Below, piece by piece: positions 56,801-64,000 of a stretch of 64,000 bases of DNA. Source of the DNA: Gymnopus androsaceus JB14 (Eukaryota; Basidiomycota; Agaricomycetes; Agaricales; Omphalotaceae); assembly GCA_009733575.1 (NCBI GenBank), contig ML769401.1, positions 154,730 through 218,729 of the forward strand. Reading direction: 5' to 3'. The notes under the pieces are model-generated. The model was not told the origin of the DNA. It saw only the letters and a program-made list of their open reading frames with translations, and ran no database searches. The first letter of the stretch is position 1. Every line of letters begins with the position of its first letter. The position numbers and the translations under genes are program-made.

Positions 56801-57796
56801 AGCATCTTCAAGGAACTATATAGGCGATTATGAGGGAGCTGTAGACGCAAAAGAGTAAACACAAGACGCACCCGGTCAACAAGTAGTTGTAACAACTCCG
56901 TCTCAAAGATATACCCCAACGGCATCCAACTCAGAAACCTGCTCAAGGTCTCTAGCGTCGCCTTCAACAAAGTAACCTTTCCGGCCTCCTTCAAAACCTC
57001 CAAGCACAGTTGAAATACTTGACTGAGCTCGTTTGAAAGCTGGAGCTTGAGCTCTCGGGCCTTGGCTTGAGTCATCTGGTCTGCAGAAAAGTCGAATAAT
57101 TCTTCGGAGAGGAGACGGAGCAAAACCATATTGTTGGTACAGAGGGCGATGGAGGATTTAGATGATTCGACGAGTTCTGAGATGAAATTTGGCCATCGAT
57201 GCGGCCATTCTTGCTTGAGGACCTGGAGGAAGATGAGGTAAAAGCTTTCTGGTATATTGTGCAACTTGCCTGAACCATAGCCAGATTCAACTTGTTGAGA
57301 TACACCTTCTGTTTTCGTGCAGATACTTCATCGGAAGCGACTTGAACAGTGACCGTGATGAGGAAATTCCGTACGCCCTGCCGTTGACCATCTGGAAGGG
57401 ATTTCCATCGGGTAGCGATGAGTTTTTCGAGAATTTGAAGACCTATGTACTGGAAGAGGTCGGTACGGTAAGTAATCCAGTGAAATCATCGCAAGTACCT
57501 TGGTCTGAGGGTAAGAAGATTTCTGTAAAATATCCGGAACGCGAGTCCAGGCATCGGGGTTCTCTTGGAATTGAGTTAACACAGTTTGAGCAGCTTGTTG
57601 CTAGGTTCATTAGATTTAATAGAGTTTACGGTAATAGCTTTGATACCCACTTCGGGACCCAATCCAGTGTAAAATGCTAGTACGACTTTATCCAGTAACG
57701 AGATGTCAAGCTCTTGAGAGAAGTCGCACAGAGACTGGAACTTTTGAATACTATTAGTATTAGTTCAAAATAAGAAGATGTGCGGCTCACCTCCAT
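53814..57796 (-). CDS. XPO1: Exportin-1 (CRM1/XPO1) nuclear export receptor
   Basis: Exports NES cargo with RanGTP through the nuclear pore. The start at 57796 splices ATGGAG to [20 protein letters not shown]. Successive exons read [179 protein letters not shown] and the end [15 protein letters not shown]. About fourteen introns of 48-60 nt. One extra base near 55830 (after QKRG, before [12 protein letters not shown]) breaks an otherwise canonical frame; since the gene is essential, a sequence error is the likely cause. Confidence 0.93.
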
Positions 57797-58279
57797 AGCT
57801 CATTCAAGTCTGGTTCAAAGATAGGTTGCCGACTCCAACGTGTTTTTCCAGAACAAACTTGGAACGTACAGCCCTTGTCGTTTCCCGCCCTGACTAAGGA
57901 TGTCATCTGACGTCTCTGCCATTGTCTTCAAACCGTGTATAACTAGAACTAGAAACAAAAAAGGATGTATTGGCTTGAGAAGCGCGTCAACCTAAGGCTA
58001 AACTACTCGACAACCGAACACCGAAGACACTGGGTCACGCGACACTTTCTCACACGTCGCGTCGCGTCGAGTCGCGTAGGAGCAAAGATTGAAGAACGTG
58101 GGTGAGTGGCAGTCTATTACTGCAAGGACGAAAACTGGAGAGATTTTAAGCATCAAAAACTCTCCCGAGATTTTTTTTCTTCGTTTCTCTTGATGCTCTG
58201 AGTCTCGAGAATCCTGCGAGTGTATGCACTAATTCAGTCCTTAAAACAGAGGAAGGGCTGTCTTTTGAGGGAATAGATA
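57797..58279. other. Exportin-1 promoter region
   Basis: About 480 bp. Contains CGCGTCGCGTCGAGTCGCGT, a short GTCGCG direct repeat (58052-58075), upstream of XPO1. No gene. Confidence 0.45.
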
Positions 58280-59760
58280 AGCAGGTAATATTTGCTTGAA
58301 TCGCTATTCCAACACTCCCTGGACAATGAGTCTAAACCAGCCACTCTAGACGGCGCAAAGGTTGGTATATCTCTGCAACTTCTTCAAGCGAAGTGGATGT
58401 ACGATTCCGAGATTTTAGCACAAGCGACTGTGATGAATTAATTCCACTCTTCTGAGAATCTGTATTGAACAAGCATCTGGAACCCCGCATCATGTCTGCG
58501 TAGGCCAAGGTAAGATAACGTGGTCTCGGTAGGAGGGGAGTGGAGATGGGCAGAGGGTACTTGCGGTGAAGTTTTTAAGGCTCTGGATGAGAACCGGGGT
58601 TATGGCCAAGGAATAGTCCGAGTCGGAGACGTTCGTAGTATGCATCTTCAATCATCAACGAAGTTAAGGAGGGCATTCGCTTGAATGGCATGGAGACGAG
58701 GTCATCATCCAATGGCTCCAAGCCTTGAATTAAAAGGTTGTCAAGGTCGATGAGAATTGTGTTAGGAAAGATCCAGAGCGAGCGCGGGCCAGGTCAGGTC
58801 GGCTCTTCCCATCCATACTCCTTTCTAATGTCAAGGAAGTCAATCGAGGACAAAGCAACGATGACAATGAAACTTGCAAAGCGTTCGTCTCGGATGCTTG
58901 GCGAATGATCACGGAAAGTGATTTGAGATCTGCGAATATTCTCCGCGGAGTTTGAGGTTGAATTTAGAGTGAGGTAAGATTTGCAAAGGTCCACTATCCA
59001 CTGGCAGTCAATATTGTTTCCAGGATCAACGTCAAGAGATGTGAGCTTGTGTCCGGGAAAATTGACACAATTTGCCTTTCACTCTGTATAGAGGCACACA
59101 TCGTAAAAATGCCTGAGCTTCGGAGCTTGGAGTCCAAAGACTTCCAATGACGTTAACGTTCTGTTGAATCTGTGGAATTTAACCTCTTCCAACATAGGAA
59201 AGTCGTGGACATGGGCAGTGGTTGAGAAAAGTTCGCGAGAGGGTAACTAATAACTCACCATGAGACGTCGATAATTTTTCTGTAGCGTCTATAGATTCTC
59301 AGCGTAAGCAAAGAAATAGAAAGTTTGAGAACGTTAATGATAGGCTTGCCTCAGGTGTCCCGGAGACGAAGGTGCTAGTGCCGCACTGGGATAATCTCCG
59401 GACGATCCGGGACCATGCCGTGTAATAAAACCTTCCTTCCTTCCAAGTTGAGAAGCTAGGTCTGATTGCATGTCGATAATCTGTGACCAAAGGGCAGGGT
59501 ATGAGAGGGGAAGCTCACGCCAGCGAGAACATACACTGCTGAAGATGAAGGAAGGCATGGATGGTGGTCAATCCATGCTCATCACCAGTGTATTACCACA
59601 GATTACTATGTATCACGAAAGTTCGAATATATCGTCAAAAATAGACATAATAATCTCCTTTGGAAGCTTCTGGATCGGAGCGACAGGGGAACAAAGTTCG
59701 GCTCGTACTCCTTCAACTGTTCCTAGAGATGGAGGGAGCTGCGCCGAATGAGAGTCAAAG
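58280..59760 (-). pseudogene. Heavily degenerate F-box/LRR gene
   Basis: Fragments in several frames match the family: LSYPALWSQIIDMQSD (59500), FPMLEEV (59185), LSSLLCPRLTSLTLERS (58830), LQGLEPLDDD and a C-terminal DPLQSLVL-like block (58420). Many stops and frameshifts; no long ORF left. Confidence 0.65.
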
Positions 59761-61975
59761 GGTTCTGAGGAAGAGTTGCTTCAGCACAATTACAAGGAAC
59801 AGTGCTCCACCGGCAGGACTGAAGGACCCCTCGATGACTCTGTGATGATTCATGAAACGTTCGACGGCGCCACTGTCAAAGGTCTTTAATAACTGTTGTC
59901 GTAGCACGGACCATGAAGTTGAGTCCTAAATCTTTAGTGCCGTTGTCATTTGGCTTGGATAGGCTTGGATCAAGCTTGGATTATACGAACCAAAATCCAC
60001 AATTTTATACAAACCCAGAACGGCGTTCAAAAACCTGAGACTCACTAGCTAGAAGTCTCCACTAAATATCATTCCTCAAGAGACACATGCTACGGTTTGC
60101 CGTCCCTCGATACCCAAATTCCAGACATCAAGACAACCCTCGAAGTACCAGCTTACCTGACTGTCATCACCATAGTAAACTAGCTCATCGTGGATGACAG
60201 CTGTCTTCATCTCTGAGTCGGTACACACCTCGCTTCCGAGGTCTATGTCAAAGTCGCCACTCAAATCTATCGTTGAGGAAAGCGACGTAGCACAGTGACA
60301 AGACTATGCGAGGGGGGTTAACCGAGACTTGTGCCGCGTTCTCGGCTAGCCGGCGTGATTTCTGACCAAGTGTTTGCTTCCGATCACCCGAGAGCCTCTT
60401 CGATTACCACGCGCGACTCCGCCCTTATTTTCTATTTTTCACGATGAAACCTCATTCTCTCAGCTATACACGACCCTCAATGAATGACTGTATCTCCAAC
60501 CAAACTGATTTCATCTGTTTCATCATATTTTCCCCCGAATGACTGTGGGTTCAAGATTGCATCGTTCGGTCTGTGGCGACCCCAAGATACAGCCGCAAGA
60601 AGATTGGACAATCGTTTTCGTGGAAGCTCTGTAGACAAAGGAAATTAATACAGCCATGATGGGAAGAAGAGCAAGCGGGAGGCAGAATCGATGAGCTTTG
60701 ATGATCGCTTAAAGCGTCAATTTTTCTGGTTCTGGAGGTCGTGGAGGTACCGTGTACCGTGTTGAGCCGGGAAATACCAGCGACCCCTTCATCGATAATG
60801 TTCTGATTATTACTAAGACTAAAGACTGAGACTTATTTTCCATGAAACTCCATTCGATCCACATAGAGTTCAATCTTAATGAAGGTGACGCTTGTATGCC
60901 TGCAACCAAGTTGAAGATCTGCAACGTGTTCGAGGGAGGTCATGACGATAGGTAAGGTAGTGTCAGATACTGGTAATTGCTGGTAGGCGCAGAGCCTGAA
61001 AAATCCAAAGTTCTAATTTTATTAATCACAGGTACTTATCTAGGTTGAACAAAATAGCGCCGCCGCTCAGGGTTAAGAGAATCGACGGCGACCATCCCAA
61101 AGTTATATCATTACTTCGACCCCATAATTTCTAAAAACAATTGAATCTATCCGCCTCGGCACATAAACTAACTTGAACTGGGAACGACCTCCGTATGAAC
61201 ACCTCCCCAGAGCGACTTCAAGTTTCCTCCAAGCCGCTTTCGCTGGACTGGTAACATACGAATGCAATATCAAAATGACAATCGTTGAACACTAAAGTAC
61301 TCACAGAATGTTCGTTGGCGCTCAAATCGGTGACAGAGGGTATACTATAATCCTGTCCCATGTGGCATAGCAAATCTCATTCTTCGGCAAGGTTCAAGAC
61401 CGCAGATCCCGAGTGGGCCAGCAAATTCAATATGTAGTCAGTTGCCTGCCTAATTTGAGATTAACGACTTTAGGTCCTAGTAGGTGTATAATTGGAAGTG
61501 TAGGTTGATTGTTCGGGAAACGAGCTCTAGGGTATTTATCCTATCCTGTAGCAGAAGCTCATTCCCTAGTCCCTGGTCATACACAGGTTTACGGAGTTGC
61601 TGTAAATGTACTATCCGAGAATCTGGCGGGTAATCTGTGCTGGATCTCTGTCTCCAGGCAGGATTTCAATGCTTGAAGGGGAGTGCACGCGACAGCCTCA
61701 GGCTGTAAGCGAAGGTGAGTGTCAAATACTATACCCCCAAGCTTTCTGTAATATGGAAACCTTAAAGCATTCAATTTGCTACCTCCACCCTGCACATCCA
61801 GCAGATTCATCGACATAAACTGAAATGTCATGAGGTAACTGTCATAGTACACCCGGTACTTAAAACCTGCGTACGAACGGTCGGAGTTCTTTCACTCCTT
61901 TCTCTCAAACTCCAGCTCTCGAATCGGAGCACTCCGAGTCCTCGGTATTCCGCTTCGCTTGCTAGAAAGAAGTCA
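59761..61975. other. Long intergenic region with an inverted short repeat
   Basis: Short ORFs (60076-60264 minus with an acidic GDFDIDLGSEVCTDSE stretch; 60709-60924 minus) have no recognised family. 61045-61110 is the reverse complement of the repeat at 10795. From about 61735 the sequence becomes homologous to 11657-11879, the upstream region of SAT4-like copy 1. Confidence 0.4.
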
Positions 61976-63464
61976 TGAGTTCGACAACAAATCTGGGTGG
62001 GGTTCTACGCTTAGGCTGCCACTCGTGTCGCGGTTTTCACACAAGTTTTCTTTGTTTTGTCAGTGTTTAGCGTTGTATTCTTTACAATTGCAAGTGGATC
62101 TACCACAGCCAGACTATGTATTCGATATCGCAAGCAGCGTCTATGGTGGGATGATGGCTGTGAGTGCTAGTTCAATCTCAACAAGTACAATCTCTCAAAA
62201 GCTTTGGCAGGGGCCATTCTAACGGTGATTCTCTCAACATTAGTAGATATTTCTTTGTTCGGGGCAGGTATGTCTTATATGGACCAATTATAGGTAACAC
62301 CGAGATGCGATAATGAATGTTTATCAGGCTCAAATCCAATTGTACCCGTCTCCCCGAGCCCAGTGCAGTTCTGGTAAGATCTTGAAGGATTATAAAATCG
62401 TATTATGGATTAATTTTCTTTAGGCTCAATGTGACCTCCTTTACTGTGGGGGTTTGGTGAGTTCTTCTTACCAATGATATGTTCACCAAGTCCATATATT
62501 GAATTCAGGAGTGCTCGAATAAGCCTGATGCTCTCAATAATCCGTCTTATTCCACCATTGTTTACCCTACGAAGAGTTTCCGAATGGGCTGCTGCCCTTT
62601 TCTTCCTCATGTGTGTGGGTATCCTCACACCGAAGATATATATCTGCGCCTCACAACTCTATTGGGACGGGTCAGTGCCTGTATGTCCATTGGGGAAAGT
62701 TGCCATAGGCGAGCTCATTAGTATGTTTTTCTTCGCTATAGTGGATACAATAGGCTAATGTTTAATCCATTAAGCTGATGTTGTAGCAGACATCACACTT
62801 ATAGCTATACCTATTCGTTTGCTGGGATATGTCAATCTTCCAAAGGACAAGCGGAGGTGATCAAATAAATCTGCGATGGTCAAGACAGGTGAACTAACTC
62901 TACACATGTACTCCTAGAATGCTCATTGTCATCTTTGGAGCTAGCCTGCTCACCAGCGCGATGTCGGTTGTACACGCTGTATTTCTCATAGGCTCTCAGT
63001 CTAATAACTTCGAGGCTCTCTTAATACCTATTGTCAATGAAGCCGAGGTGTGCATCTTTAAGTTTCTTTGGATCTTGACACCCATATTTTACCGATTTTA
63101 GGTAGGGACCGCGCTTGCTGTCGCTAATCTGGGCGTACTAACACCCTATATATATCGATTAATCGGGAAACGCAACGGAGACATTGACAGTAAACCATAT
63201 ACCCACTATCCAAGCATTCAAACCAATGGGGACATTCGCATGCGGCGAGTATCAGAGCTAGTAGCATCAGACATTCGCTTTCGGACCGATACTGGTCGTG
63301 TGTCTACCAGTGTTCGTGTTCAAGAGCCAGAGTCGGAAGGAAAACACGAGGACCTGATGGTTCTAGGTCCCTCCTTTTCCTCTGATTCAAATGCCAGTCC
63401 TTTGGATGGTACGAGTAGTTATGAGATTCCAAAAATTGAACTTTTGCAGGATAATTCAATGTAG
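61976..63464 (+). CDS. SAT4/fungal-rhodopsin-like seven-helix membrane protein, copy 2
   Basis: Same exon plan as 11880-13410: ATGAGTTCGACAAC start, exon 2 VFSVVFFTIASGSTTARLCI then LWWDD, SLMLSIIRLIPPLFTLRRVS, ADVVADITLIAIPIRLLGYV, MLIVIFGASLLTSAMSVVHA, GTALAVANLGVLTPYIYRL and a cytosolic tail ending LLQDNSM. The tail is more conserved (PYTHYPSIQTNGDIRMRRVS) than the loop between helices (EAEVCI versus AELEVH). No frameshift noticed. Ligand and role unknown. Confidence 0.75.
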
Positions 63465-64000
63465 TTCATGTCTTTTCTTTGGTACTTGAGAATGGGCAAT
63501 ACTTGTTATAAAAGTGTACTTATAAACGTTGCGTTACAATGCAGATGTAATACTGTAATAAATAAACACACAAAAGCTCCCACTTACATGGACGTATAAG
63601 TATCCTGAAGGAAGAGCTATTCCCGACGGTACTTGAGTCGAGATCCCATTTTACCAAAGTACGAGATCCCATACCTGAACTAATGGTCTCGTACCTGTAA
63701 TACGATCCGATCCTAAACACAGCATCTTCTAGGAGGCTCAGAAGTTTATATAAAGGAAGGCGGAGAAGGACGCTGGAGATTTGAAGGCTTCAAAAAAAAT
63801 GAAACAGGGTTTTGTTCAAAAAAGTCATCTGTCATTCTATGGGTTGCATGCAGGCTCAGGCTCTGATCGCGACTCCGACGATAAATGCAGATATAAATTG
63901 TGTCATTATATGCGCACGATAACCTAGAAATACAGCCAAGTACCGAAAATCGTGCATCGTTTAAACAATGGACAGGATTCATAATGCATGACCATTGCCC
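63465..64000. other. 3' flank of SAT4-like copy 2
   Basis: Partly homologous to 13411-13640 (GAGATCCCATAC, AGCATCTTCTAG..GCTC blocks). No gene recognised to the window end. Confidence 0.4.

Noticed and set aside
57797..58279. GTCGCG direct repeat upstream of XPO1 as a regulatory operator
   Set aside because: Only two to three adjacent copies and no known factor recognised; left as a note.

Overview
The window looks like nuclear DNA of a filamentous basidiomycete, most probably an Agaricomycete (Agaricales-like). The supporting signs are short introns of about 50-60 nt with GTRNGT..YAG borders in nearly every conserved gene, an expanded family of F-box/leucine-rich proteins, SAT4-type and other seven-helix membrane proteins, and fungal versions of NOP15, SYF2, SPO7, exportin-1, MCM7, karyopherin Kap121 and gamma-tubulin complex component 2. 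Genes lie on both strands with no operon structure. A 25-N assembly gap sits at 48188-48212. Single-base indels in conserved genes (exportin-1, NOP15, SPO7, integrase) suggest that some frameshifts are sequence errors rather than biology.

Layout. 0-2.2 kb: a broken GRAM-like gene carrying a terminal-inverted-repeat (TIR) element, then a 433-bp foldback element. 2.6-9.6 kb: a conserved island (App1-type phosphatase, Pro/Ser-rich protein, NOP15, SYF2, WH1-CRIB protein). 9.6-14.7 kb: a dispersed repeat present twice, a truncated TIR element, a TA-flanked MITE and a SAT4-like membrane protein. 15.2-24.6 kb: an F-box cluster (one copy interrupted by two TIR elements, one degenerate copy, one intact copy), a two-helix membrane protein and SPO7. 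24.9-28.5 kb: a split tRNA-Tyr, a seven-helix protein and an F-box fragment. 28.5-37.96 kb: an intact gene cassette encoding a HECT-like E3 ligase on one strand and, on the other, a putative Fe(II)/2-oxoglutarate-oxygenase-like protein followed by a chromodomain protein. The cassette ends in a perfect 24-bp inverted repeat.

38-42 kb: a decayed block of MCM7, Kap121 and GCP2 fragments, all in one direction, each with internal deletions. 43-46.6 kb: an unidentified gene divergent from a DDE integrase-core gene. 46.8-53.5 kb: a segmental duplication that has partly copied an F-box gene. 53.8-57.8 kb: exportin-1. 58.3-59.8 kb: another degenerate F-box gene. 62.0-63.5 kb: a second SAT4-like gene, paralogous to the first.

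Two things stand out. First, a TIR family (ends CATCAGCAAAACCTGGGTG, 2-bp target duplications, dense CATAGCA/CCACAGCA subterminal repeats) has inserted three times inside coding sequence. Removing element plus duplication restores the reading frame exactly, and the termini themselves carry splice-like GT..AG sites. Second, the HECT/chromodomain/oxygenase-like cassette is free of frameshifts over 9 kb while its surroundings are decayed. Its combination of ubiquitin-ligase, chromatin-reader and possible oxidase features is unusual.
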